Part shown: piece after piece, positions 18,628-28,860 of the stretch
Layout: the number at the start of each line of letters is the position of its first letter
How positions within the stretch are numbered: position 1 is the stretch's first letter
Assembly (NCBI GenBank): GCA_029560875.1
Contig: JAKQKB010000029.1
Location: 1-47,302 of the forward strand
DNA length: 47,302 bases
Source: Bacteroidota bacterium
GTDB lineage: Bacteria; Bacteroidota; Bacteroidia; Bacteroidales; Tenuifilaceae
Direction: 5' to 3'
Position numbers and translations under genes: made by a program
The notes under the pieces: generated by a model
Told to the model about the DNA's origin: nothing
Database searches by the model: none
What the model saw: the letters and a program-made list of their open reading frames with translations, nothing else

Positions 18628-19464
18628 TTACTTTATAAAATTTCCGTTGTAGAACTCTTCAAATGCTTGCTTTACTTCATCCTCAGTATTCATAACAATT
18701 GGCCCGCGCCAGGCAATTGGCTCATTCAACGGTTGTCCTCCAAAAATAATAAAATTTGCCCCATTATCGCCTGCTTTAATCTGGAGCATCCTACCCTTAT
18801 CAAGCATAATTGCTTCCATGCTTCTAACAGGGTGTTCAAAATCGGGCAACGAAATTACACCATCGTAAACATATACAAAGTAGTTGTAATCGGGATTAAT
18901 GGTCTCATCAAAAGTAGAATCTGGCCAAAGTTTTACATCAAAGAAATCGATTCCCACGTAAAGTTCTGTCACTCCACCTATTTTCTTCCTGAACCTACCA
19001 GCAATAACCTTCACTCTAGACTTTGTAGTTTCAACAATTGGGATACTCGAAGACTTTAACTCTCTATATCGTGGAGGAAACATTTTATACTCATGAGGTA
19101 AGTTTACCCACAACTGAAAACCAAACATTAACCCATTTAAAGGACGGGGCATTTCCTGATGAATAATGCCACTCCCAGCTGTCATCCATTGAACATCACC
19201 GGGGCCAATAACACCAACATTTCCAAGGCTATCGAAGTGTTCCACTTCGCCCTGAAGCATATATGTAACCGTCTCAATCCCACGATGTGGGTGCCAAGGA
19301 AATCCAGCCTCATAATCTTTAGGGTTCTCTGAACCGAAATGGTCGAGTAGTAGGAATGGGTCGGTTTGATATCGAGTTTGAAAATCGAAAACCCTATTCA
19401 ATCTAACACCTGCACCCTCAATGGCTGGCTTTGCACTTATTATGCTTTTAACTTTTGCAAGCAT
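18628..19464 (-). CDS. pirin family protein
   Basis: A 278-residue bicupin. The N-terminal cupin carries the metal-binding set FPWHPHRGIETVTY, EVEHFDS and GIIHQEMP (His, His, His, Glu), as in YhhW-type pirins with quercetin 2,3-dioxygenase activity. The C-terminal domain is the usual metal-free cupin. The physiological substrate in bacteria is unclear; redox-sensing and enzymatic roles have both been proposed for relatives. It is first of a two-gene unit with idi. The 240-base gap upstream is very AT-rich; no exact TAnnTTTG was found there for this strand. Confidence 0.88.
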   Translation of the reverse strand: MLAKVKSIISAKPAIEGAGVRLNRVFDFQTRYQTDPFLLLDHFGSENPKDYEAGFPWHPHRGIETVTYMLQGEVEHFDSLGNVGVIGPGDVQWMTAGSGIIHQEMPRPLNGLMFGFQLWVNLPHEYKMFPPRYRELKSSSIPIVETTKSRVKVIAGRFRKKIGGVTELYVGIDFFDVKLWPDSTFDETINPDYNYFVYVYDGVISLPDFEHPVRSMEAIMLDKGRMLQIKAGDNGANFIIFGGQPLNEPIAWRGPIVMNTEDEVKQAFEEFYNGNFIK

Positions 19465-19704
19465 ATTTTTTTTTCTAAGTTAACTTAAAAAAATCAACTA
19501 AGCAATAAACAATCACAATTCATTATAATACAACACATTAAAACAACTTCTAGAATTACAGAAAATATGGTCACAAGAACCTATACAATTACGTTTTAAA
19601 AATAATTAACAACCTAAACAGCATATTGTTGATTAAATTATCGTTTTCAAAATTAACGTTTGCTCAATTCTTACTACTTTTATCCGAATTTAAGAAATTT
19701 AAGT

Positions 19705-22700
19705 ATGATTAGACTAAAAGCAGCAATACTGGTAACACTAAATTTTCTTTTCGTTGTCAACATTGCAATAAGTCAGAACACAAAAAACTACACCGAATCC
19801 GATGCCACATACCGCAAGGCATTAGAACTTTACCAAAAAGGCATTTACCCTAGCGCTCAAAAACAATTTGAGAAGTTTATCAAATCGACCGACAATTACG
19901 TTAGCCACCTAAAAACCGATGCAGAATTCTACATTGCAATGTGTGCCATTGAACTCACCAATAACGATGCAGAATACCTAATTGGAAACTTCATTCATAA
20001 TCATCCCGAAAGTCAAAAAATTGACTTGGCCTACTTTGCTATGGGTAAAATGCAGTATCAGCACAAAAAATACTCAAAATCAATATCATGGCTTACAAAA
20101 ATCGACAAGAATGGCCTAGATAAAGAGAAGCAATTTGAAATGCAGTTCATCCTAGGTTACTGCTATTTTATAACTAACGACCTTGAAACCGCCAGCAAAT
20201 GGCTGTATCAGGTTAAGGATGTGGATAACAAATTCGCAGGCCCTGCAACCTACTACTACTCGCACATTGCTTATCTTCAAAAGAAATACGCCACAGCCCT
20301 TAAAGGCTTTGAAAAACTGAAGGAGAACGAAACTTTTGCACCTGTTGTTCCTTTCTATATCTCTCAGATATACTACCTACAGGGCGATTACAAAAAGGTT
20401 GTAGAATATTCTCCTGCACTGATTAAGGACAACATAACCAAGCGCACCCCAGAAATTGCTAGAATTGTTGGTGAATCGTACTTCAAACTTAAGCAGTACG
20501 ACAGTTCTGTGGTTTACCTTGAAAAGTATGCCGAAAAAACACAGCAATTAACCCGCGATGACCACTACCTAATTGGTTTTGCATACTACAAAAATCAAAA
20601 GTATGCCGATGCAGCAAAGTACCTAGAAAGGGTATCCACCACCGATGACTCGTTAAGCCAAAATGCCCATTACCATCTAGCGGATTGCTACATCAAAGAA
20701 AACGATAAAACCAAAGCCCGTCAGGCTTTCGGGATGGCATCGAAACTGGATTTCGACAATATCATAAAGGAAGATGCTCTTTTCAACTACGCCAAGTTAA
20801 CCTACGAGCAACTATACGCACCGTTTAACGAAGCTATTGAAGCATTCCGCACATACATCCAACTATACCCAAACACTCCCAGAACCGACGAAGCATATAA
20901 CTACCTCACCTTGGCCTACCTAAGCACTCGTAACTATAAAGAGGCCGTTGAATCGTTAGAAAAAATAAAAAATAAGGATGCCACAATCAAAGCTGCTTAT
21001 CAGAAAACTGCATACTACCGAGCCTTAGAGTTATTTCAAAACCTAAATTTTGGAGAAGCCATTGAGATGTTCGACATCTCATTACAAAATGCCAACTATA
21101 ACCAAAACCTTGCAGCTCAAGCAACTTACTGGCAAGCCGAGGCATACTATAGAACCGAGGAGTACGCTAAAGCAAGCGAGGGTTACAACAAATTCATTTT
21201 AACTCCAGGGTCATTCAACCTGCCTGAGTACCTAATGGCTCATTACAACTTGGGCTACGCCTACTTTAAAATAAAAAACTACGACGAAGCCATAGTTTGG
21301 TTCCGAAAATTCAATTCTTTAAGCAACGATGAAAAGAATGTTTATGTTGGTGACGCTTACAATCGTATTGGGGACTCATTCTTCATTCAACGTAAATACT
21401 GGGCGGCTATTGACTACTACGACAAAGCCATTGCTATTGATAAAACCGATGCCGATTACGCAGCGTTCCAGCGAGGGTTCTCGCTAGGGCTAGTTGAACG
21501 TCCACAAAAAAAAGCAGAATCGTTGCTTAGCCTAACAACCAAGTACCCCAACTCAAACTATATGGACGATGCAATATTTGAGTTGGCCGAGAGTTACATG
21601 GTGCTTAATCAGCCCATTGATGCTAAAAAATACTACCAACAAATTGAACGTTACTACACAGGAAGCAGCTACTACGTAAAAGCATTAGTACAGTTAGGAT
21701 TGATTAATTACAATACCGAAATTCCCGACAGTGCTATGCAATATTACAAACGAGTTGTTGAAGGATTTCCAAGAACTTCCGAGGCAAAAAATGCACTAAT
21801 TGGCATAAGAAATATTTATGTTGACAAGGGCGATGCAACCGCTTACTTTGATTACGCCTCTAAACTTGGAAGTGTTGCCAATATGAGTTTAGCTGAGAAA
21901 GATTCACTATCGTACATTGCTGCTGAAAAACTATACGTGAATGGCGATTGCGAAAAATCCAACCAAGCATTCAACAAGTATCTTTCCGACTTTCCTCAGG
22001 GGAACTTCATCATAAACTCAAACTATTACCTTGCCGATTGTTACTTCCGCAATGGCAATACCGATGCTGCAATTGAAGCATTTGCAAAAGTTGCTGCAAT
22101 GCCAAAGAACAGTTTTACCGAGCAAAGTTTGCTCCAACTAGGAAAAATCTATTTCGGTAAGCAGCAATACGATAAATGTTTCGAAACATACAGCAAACTA
22201 GAGAATGTAGCAGAACTAAAATCATCGCTGCTTGAGGCTCGGTTAGGTAAATTACGTAGTGCTTACCAACTCGACAAACTCGAAGAAATTCCAGTTATTG
22301 CAAACAGTGTGCTGGCAACCGAAAAACTACCAGCGGAAACTGAAATGGAGACTCGTTTCAAACTTGCCCAAACCCACCTTAAGCTCAACAGGGTTGACGA
22401 TGCGTTGATAGAATTCTCTAAAGTGGCTACAAATCTTAAAACTAAGGAAGGAGCTGAATCTAAATATAACATCGCTAAAATATACCTAAACAAGGGAGAA
22501 TATAATAAGGCGGAAACAGAGGTATTTGCATTTGCCGAGAAAAACACTCCACATCAGTACTGGCTTGCAAAAAGTTTCATTCTCTTGGCTGATGTGTATA
22601 TGAAGCAGGACGATTTCTTCCAAGCCAAAGCAACGCTTCAAAGTGTTATCGACGGTTACTCCAACACAACCGACGGTATAATTGATGAAGCAGCCAACAA

Positions 22701-22779
22701 GCTAAACGAACTTGTAAAGGTTGAAAAAAATAAACAAACCAAAACAACTGACGACAACCTAAGTATTGGTGTTAAGTAA
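19705..22779 (+). CDS. large periplasmic TPR protein
   Basis: A 1024-residue protein from the ATG at 19705 (a TTG at 19660 would only add residues ahead of a good signal peptide). The signal peptide is MIRLKAAILVTLNFLFVVNIAISQ. The rest is almost entirely tetratricopeptide repeats, with recurring patterns such as AYFKIKNYDEAIVWFRKF and ADCYIKENDKTKARQAF. The tail (after about residue 1005) is polar. Such proteins are scaffolds in the periplasm. It ends 2 bases before the next gene, an outer-membrane barrel, so the two are co-transcribed and may form a complex. I do not recognise a named family. Confidence 0.85.
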   Translation: MIRLKAAILVTLNFLFVVNIAISQNTKNYTESDATYRKALELYQKGIYPSAQKQFEKFIKSTDNYVSHLKTDAEFYIAMCAIELTNNDAEYLIGNFIHNHPESQKIDLAYFAMGKMQYQHKKYSKSISWLTKIDKNGLDKEKQFEMQFILGYCYFITNDLETASKWLYQVKDVDNKFAGPATYYYSHIAYLQKKYATALKGFEKLKENETFAPVVPFYISQIYYLQGDYKKVVEYSPALIKDNITKRTPEIARIVGESYFKLKQYDSSVVYLEKYAEKTQQLTRDDHYLIGFAYYKNQKYADAAKYLERVSTTDDSLSQNAHYHLADCYIKENDKTKARQAFGMASKLDFDNIIKEDALFNYAKLTYEQLYAPFNEAIEAFRTYIQLYPNTPRTDEAYNYLTLAYLSTRNYKEAVESLEKIKNKDATIKAAYQKTAYYRALELFQNLNFGEAIEMFDISLQNANYNQNLAAQATYWQAEAYYRTEEYAKASEGYNKFILTPGSFNLPEYLMAHYNLGYAYFKIKNYDEAIVWFRKFNSLSNDEKNVYVGDAYNRIGDSFFIQRKYWAAIDYYDKAIAIDKTDADYAAFQRGFSLGLVERPQKKAESLLSLTTKYPNSNYMDDAIFELAESYMVLNQPIDAKKYYQQIERYYTGSSYYVKALVQLGLINYNTEIPDSAMQYYKRVVEGFPRTSEAKNALIGIRNIYVDKGDATAYFDYASKLGSVANMSLAEKDSLSYIAAEKLYVNGDCEKSNQAFNKYLSDFPQGNFIINSNYYLADCYFRNGNTDAAIEAFAKVAAMPKNSFTEQSLLQLGKIYFGKQQYDKCFETYSKLENVAELKSSLLEARLGKLRSAYQLDKLEEIPVIANSVLATEKLPAETEMETRFKLAQTHLKLNRVDDALIEFSKVATNLKTKEGAESKYNIAKIYLNKGEYNKAETEVFAFAEKNTPHQYWLAKSFILLADVYMKQDDFFQAKATLQSVIDGYSNTTDGIIDEAANKLNELVKVEKNKQTKTTDDNLSIGVK

Positions 22780-22781
22780 TA

Positions 22782-24449
22782 ATGCAAAAGACTATGCTAA
22801 ACAACAAAATAATATCCCTAGGACTTATATTAATTTCATTAGCCCTTGTTCAACAACTCAAGGCTCAGGATAACCTAAAAAAGGAGGTTCAAGTAGTTCG
22901 TCCTTACGAACCATCCATTTCCGATGCTTTTAAAATTAACCTTCAACCCAAAATTGAGGACACAATTAAGGTAGCGCCAAATTTTACCTACTCAATACTT
23001 CAACGCCCCATTAACACCTACTTTACCCCCACTCCAATATCAGCAGCACGTATGGTGTCGGAGCCATTAAGCGAACTTTACTCTACCTTTGTAAAAGTTG
23101 GATTCGGAACAAACTCTCTACCCTTAGTTGAAGCATACTACAACAGCAAAAGAAACAACAATTTCACTTACGGAGCATGGTTTCACCACAATACAGGTAT
23201 AGGAAAAGTAAAACTTGACAACGATAAAAAAGTTGATGCAAAGAATGGCAATACCGAGATTCTCTTGTTTGGGAAAAGGATGTTTACCGATAAAATTTTT
23301 CAGGGCGATTTAAGTTACAACAATACCCTAAAATCTTTTTATGGATACGATACCGACAATGCTTTGGTCAATCCAACATCGGATAAACAAAAAGTAAACA
23401 GACTAAATGCCAACCTAGAATTTACAACCACCTATAAAGATTCATCGCACCTAAACTACAAAATAAACACAGAGTTTGGGCATTTAGGCGATAAATACGA
23501 TATGCAAGAAAACAAAGTAAAGGCATCGCTTGCAATGAATAAGTATACTAAACAAGAGCAATTTGGGGGCGAAGTATCGTTGGTACATTACATGCAAAAT
23601 CAAAAGTTAGACTCTGGCAATAACACTGTATTTAGATTAACCCCCTGGATACACCTTTTTGGCCCACAGTGGCGTGTTTTGGCTGGTGTTGGAATAACAT
23701 TCGATAAAAATTCAGGAATCAGCAATACCTACTTTTACCCAAAAGGTTATGCATCGTACGATGTTGTTAGCCATTACTTCATTCCTTACGTTGAGATTGG
23801 TGGTTTTATTGAGGAAAATTCCTACTCGAAAATTTTAAACGAAAATCCTCGGGTAATGCCCGGAATTGATGTTTGGAATACATCACATAAATTAATCCTA
23901 ACGGGCGGTATAAAAGGGAAGTTCAGTGCAGCTGTTTCTTACAATATTTACGCCTCATATTCAGTTATCGACAGTATGTACTTTTATATTAACTCAAGTG
24001 CCGATATAGCCAACCCATTAATGAACCAATTTAATGTTGATTTCGACAATGTTGAGCAAACAAAAATCCTTGGAGAGTTAACCATTGAGCCAACGGAAAA
24101 ATTTAGTGTTTTGCTACATGCCGAGTACTTCAACTATAAAATGCAAAATTTGCAACACCCATGGCATAAACCAGATTACTCTGCATTCATCAATTTACGT
24201 TACAGTATCAAAGATAAGATAATAACCAACCTACAACTCTACTCTGTAGGCAAACGCTGGGTTAATGTCGATACTCCTAAACAGTTAGATGGTTTTGTTG
24301 ATGTGAATTTAGGTTTTGAATACAACTACAATAAAAGGCTTTCGGCATTCCTTAACCTAAACAATGTTTTAAACTCCAAGTATCAAAGTTGGTATCTATA
24401 CCCAACCTATAGGTTCAATGCACAAATTGGAGCAACTTACAAGTTTTAA
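22782..24449 (+). CDS. plug-less TonB-receptor-like outer membrane beta-barrel protein
   Basis: A 555-residue protein with a signal peptide ending near QLKAQ. A short linker EVQVVRPYEPSISDAFKI is followed by continuous amphipathic beta-strands to a C-terminal strand ending ...GATYKF, with terminal Phe. The last third (LGFEYNYNKRLSAFLNLNNVLNSKYQSWYLYP) resembles the C-terminal strands of TonB-dependent receptors, but there is no plug domain and no TonB box. This suggests a static barrel. It starts 2 bases after the TPR gene, and this TPR-barrel pair precedes gyrB. Function unknown. Confidence 0.75.
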   Translation: MQKTMLNNKIISLGLILISLALVQQLKAQDNLKKEVQVVRPYEPSISDAFKINLQPKIEDTIKVAPNFTYSILQRPINTYFTPTPISAARMVSEPLSELYSTFVKVGFGTNSLPLVEAYYNSKRNNNFTYGAWFHHNTGIGKVKLDNDKKVDAKNGNTEILLFGKRMFTDKIFQGDLSYNNTLKSFYGYDTDNALVNPTSDKQKVNRLNANLEFTTTYKDSSHLNYKINTEFGHLGDKYDMQENKVKASLAMNKYTKQEQFGGEVSLVHYMQNQKLDSGNNTVFRLTPWIHLFGPQWRVLAGVGITFDKNSGISNTYFYPKGYASYDVVSHYFIPYVEIGGFIEENSYSKILNENPRVMPGIDVWNTSHKLILTGGIKGKFSAAVSYNIYASYSVIDSMYFYINSSADIANPLMNQFNVDFDNVEQTKILGELTIEPTEKFSVLLHAEYFNYKMQNLQHPWHKPDYSAFINLRYSIKDKIITNLQLYSVGKRWVNVDTPKQLDGFVDVNLGFEYNYNKRLSAFLNLNNVLNSKYQSWYLYPTYRFNAQIGATYKF

Positions 24450-24556
24450 AACTAGTGTAAAACCGTTCATCAAAAAACATTTCAACTCGCTGATTAATTG
24501 ACGATTACTGATTCAAAAAAGTAATTAACAATTAAAAATAAAACCAATATTTTTTC

Positions 24557-24564
24557 TACCTTTG
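24557..24564 (+). promoter_or_regulatory. -7 element of gyrB
   Basis: TACCTTTG followed by GGGG matches TAnnTTTG exactly and lies 73 bases before the gyrB ATG, predicting a leader of about 65 bases. No clear -33 TTTG at the expected spacing. Confidence 0.5.
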
Positions 24565-24610
24565 GGGGATTTATTTTTATCAACCAAAATCAACATTTAC
24601 ATTGAATTAG

Positions 24611-26617
<2,007 letters not shown>

Positions 26618-26637
26618 CTGCATTTATCAATACAAAG

Positions 26638-26659
26638 AAGGCTGCAAATTTGCAGCCTT
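26638..26659. terminator. bidirectional terminator gyrB / MORN-repeat gene
   Basis: AAGGCTGCAAA directly followed by its reverse complement forms a 22-base perfect palindrome with T-rich sequence downstream on the plus strand, placed between two convergent stop codons. It should terminate both genes. Confidence 0.75.
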
Positions 26660-27816
26660 TATTTTTGTCCTATTACTAGGTCCATTTGCTTGACTAAAGT
26701 TCCTGTTGATTCATATAACCACTTTACGGCAATGGGTGCTCCATTTATATAAAATATTCTGCCAGCAACATCTCCATTGGGATAAAATGTAGTCCAAATC
26801 CCATTATGTTTATCGTTAATGTAAGAACCTATCAACAATAAACTGCCATTTTTATCATAGTAAAACCATCGACCATTGGCTTTCCCTGAAGAATAGTTCC
26901 CTATTTGCTTAAACAGACCATTATCATGATATACAATCCATCTTCCGTCAAAGAGGCCATCCTTAAATCCTCCATTGGAGTAAATTTGACCATTTGGATA
27001 GTAGCTCACCCAATCGCCATTTTTCTTATCCTTTAAGTAACGCCCTCTCTCCATTATCAATCCATTCTCAAAAAAAGAAAAAAATTCGCCCTCCTGAATT
27101 CCATGATTAAAGTTTAAGGTTTCACTTACAGAGCCATTCTCAAAATAGCCAACTAATATTCCATTAATTTCTCCATCAACATAAAAAGCCTTACGTTGAA
27201 GTCTTCCGCTTTTATAATAGGTGTAAAGTGTGTCAATATACTTTCCATTCTTTTTTGTACCAAGATAGTTAAGTTCTCCTGTATCATAATAAGTCTTCCA
27301 AATTCCATTCAGGGTATCATTTCTATACTCAGAAACCAACCTTAAATCACCCGAAGTAGAGTAAACCACAGAAATTCCATTTAACAAACCATTTAAATAA
27401 GAAGATTTAGAATCTATTTGACCATTTGAATGATAAGTAATAAGGGTATCCGTAAGTTTATTATTCTCATACTCCCCAGTTTGATACAACGTGCCATCTG
27501 AGTTCCAAAAGGTAAAACTCCCTTTTTTTTCACCTGACTTGTAGTTAAAAAGACTCTTTCTTGCACTAGAGGAGTAGTATGTAATCCAAACACTATCAGG
27601 CTTACCATTTTTATAAAATCCTTCCTGAAAAACTCTGCCATTGTCAAAATAGAGGATATACCTTCCTTCTCGAATAGAATCAGTTCCAACAATAAAACCT
27701 TGGTATTTCTCTTTTGTTAATCCATTAACGCCAACGCTTTCAACTGAAAAAAAACTCTTCTGCCCCATCAAAATGACGGAGTGCAAAAAAAAGAATATTA
27801 ATACAAAATATTTCAG
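26659..27816 (-). CDS. secreted MORN/YwqK-like repeat protein
   Basis: About 385 residues made of some 14 repeats of roughly 23 residues with the pattern G-x-W-x-x-Y-x-x-N-G (e.g. NGDWVSYYPNGQIYSNG, NGIWTTFYPNGDVAGR). This is the MORN/YwqK-like fold often annotated as a toxin-antitoxin component, although that is unlikely for a secreted protein. The first in-frame ATG (27768) would cut a signal peptide in half. Starting at CTG 27816 gives MKYFVLIFFLHSVILMGQ, a complete signal peptide with cleavage before Gln. So either CTG is used, or an ATG at 27821 has been put out of frame by a small deletion. It lies 11 bases after the chaperone stop and is probably in its operon. Confidence 0.75.
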   Translation of the reverse strand: MKYFVLIFFFLHSVILMGQKSFFSVESVGVNGLTKEKYQGFIVGTDSIREGRYILYFDNGRVFQEGFYKNGKPDSVWITYYSSSARKSLFNYKSGEKKGSFTFWNSDGTLYQTGEYENNKLTDTLITYHSNGQIDSKSSYLNGLLNGISVVYSTSGDLRLVSEYRNDTLNGIWKTYYDTGELNYLGTKKNGKYIDTLYTYYKSGRLQRKAFYVDGEINGILVGYFENGSVSETLNFNHGIQEGEFFSFFENGLIMERGRYLKDKKNGDWVSYYPNGQIYSNGGFKDGLFDGRWIVYHDNGLFKQIGNYSSGKANGRWFYYDKNGSLLLIGSYINDKHNGIWTTFYPNGDVAGRIFYINGAPIAVKWLYESTGTLVKQMDLVIGQK

Positions 27817-27827
27817 CGCATTAAAGA

Positions 27828-28688
27828 TTAATTATGTCTGGTTGTATCGGGAACTGACAATGTACGAGAATCTTTATTAACTACATCAATAACTATTTGA
27901 GCACCTTCCAATGGATATTTCGGGCCATAATCAACAATTGCTGCTAGTGCATACTGTCCAGTTGGTAATTCATTAGGCAAAACCAATTCAATTGCTCTTG
28001 TCATTTTGGGATAAATCTCCAATTCTTGGGGTTTAAATTGTTTTTCTTCCGCTGTAGCAATATTCGAAGCCAAAAGAAAAACTTTAAACTTGGTCACCTT
28101 ATCACCAATATTCTCAATTGTAGCAGAAAACTTTCGGTTGATATCACCAAGTTGAGTTACTTCAGAAAAATTGCTTATTTTCAAACTATGATTAGTATTT
28201 GACTTTGGTGACTGAGATAGAAGCACTCCTATTCGACCAGTAACGGTAACTCCTGCTCCCAAAGTTTTATCGACACTCCATGATGTTTGCTCTGTTGCTG
28301 GCTGAATATATAGCATACACCATGCAGATCCGTAATCCTCGCCAGGAACCAACATTGTTATTTGAATCTGAATATCATCACCTGGATTTACATCAAAAAA
28401 AGAAGGATTAATGTTGACCCAATTTGCGCAGGATCTCTTTGATGAATTTGGAGGCAAAACAACTAACTCACCCTTGCTATTTGGCAAAAAATCAGAAATC
28501 GAAATTACAAAAGATGTTTTTTTATTACTATGGTTTTTAACTGATATGGTTTTTGTTTGATTCATCGATGGCTCCGCATCAAATTCAAGTTTAACAGGTG
28601 CAACTTCAAAATCTTGTCCCTTTAAATCCTGGAAACCAAGAATTAGAGGTATAGTCAAGAGAATTAGTTTAAAGTTATTTATTGTCAT
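27828..28688 (-). CDS. PapD-like periplasmic pilus-assembly chaperone homologue
   Basis: A 286-residue protein from the ATG at 28688 with a signal peptide ending near QDLKGQ. Two Ig-like domains follow. The first begins FEVAPVKLEFDAEPSMN, has the strand pair TISVKNHSNKKTSFVISI, then INPSFFDVNPGDDIQIQI and GSAWCMLYIQP, and a GVTVTGRIGVLL strand. This order (N-terminal edge strand, proline-glycine turn, F1-G1 region, then RIGV) matches fimbrial chaperones of the alternate or archaic chaperone-usher type. The second domain spans about 170-285. It is divergent from a cluster encoding subunit-like and usher-like proteins and upstream of the MORN gene. Assignment rests on sequence pattern and context; DUF916-like cell-surface proteins are the main alternative. 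Confidence 0.65.
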   Translation of the reverse strand: MTINNFKLILLTIPLILGFQDLKGQDFEVAPVKLEFDAEPSMNQTKTISVKNHSNKKTSFVISISDFLPNSKGELVVLPPNSSKRSCANWVNINPSFFDVNPGDDIQIQITMLVPGEDYGSAWCMLYIQPATEQTSWSVDKTLGAGVTVTGRIGVLLSQSPKSNTNHSLKISNFSEVTQLGDINRKFSATIENIGDKVTKFKVFLLASNIATAEEKQFKPQELEIYPKMTRAIELVLPNELPTGQYALAAIVDYGPKYPLEGAQIVIDVVNKDSRTLSVPDTTRHN

Positions 28689-28860
28689 ATTCTTTAAAAT
28701 TGATATGAAGATTCCGTTACGAAAATAAAACAAAAAAAAGTAATACAAAACTTATTCCATAAAATAATTAGTCCAAATTCTTTTTAATATATTTTAAGTT
28801 ATTTTTTTCAATATTAAAAACTTTAACTAAGTTTGAACTAAATAATTAAAAAATTAATAA

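Noticed and set aside
26659..27816. Toxin-antitoxin role for the MORN/YwqK-like protein
   Set aside because: The YwqK antitoxin label comes from automated annotation of these repeats; this protein has a signal peptide and no toxin partner nearby.
27801..28860. CRISPR array or phage remnant in the AT-rich gaps around the surface locus
   Set aside because: No regularly spaced repeats, integrase, att-like duplication or phage gene was seen; the AT-richness is that of ordinary intergenic DNA here.
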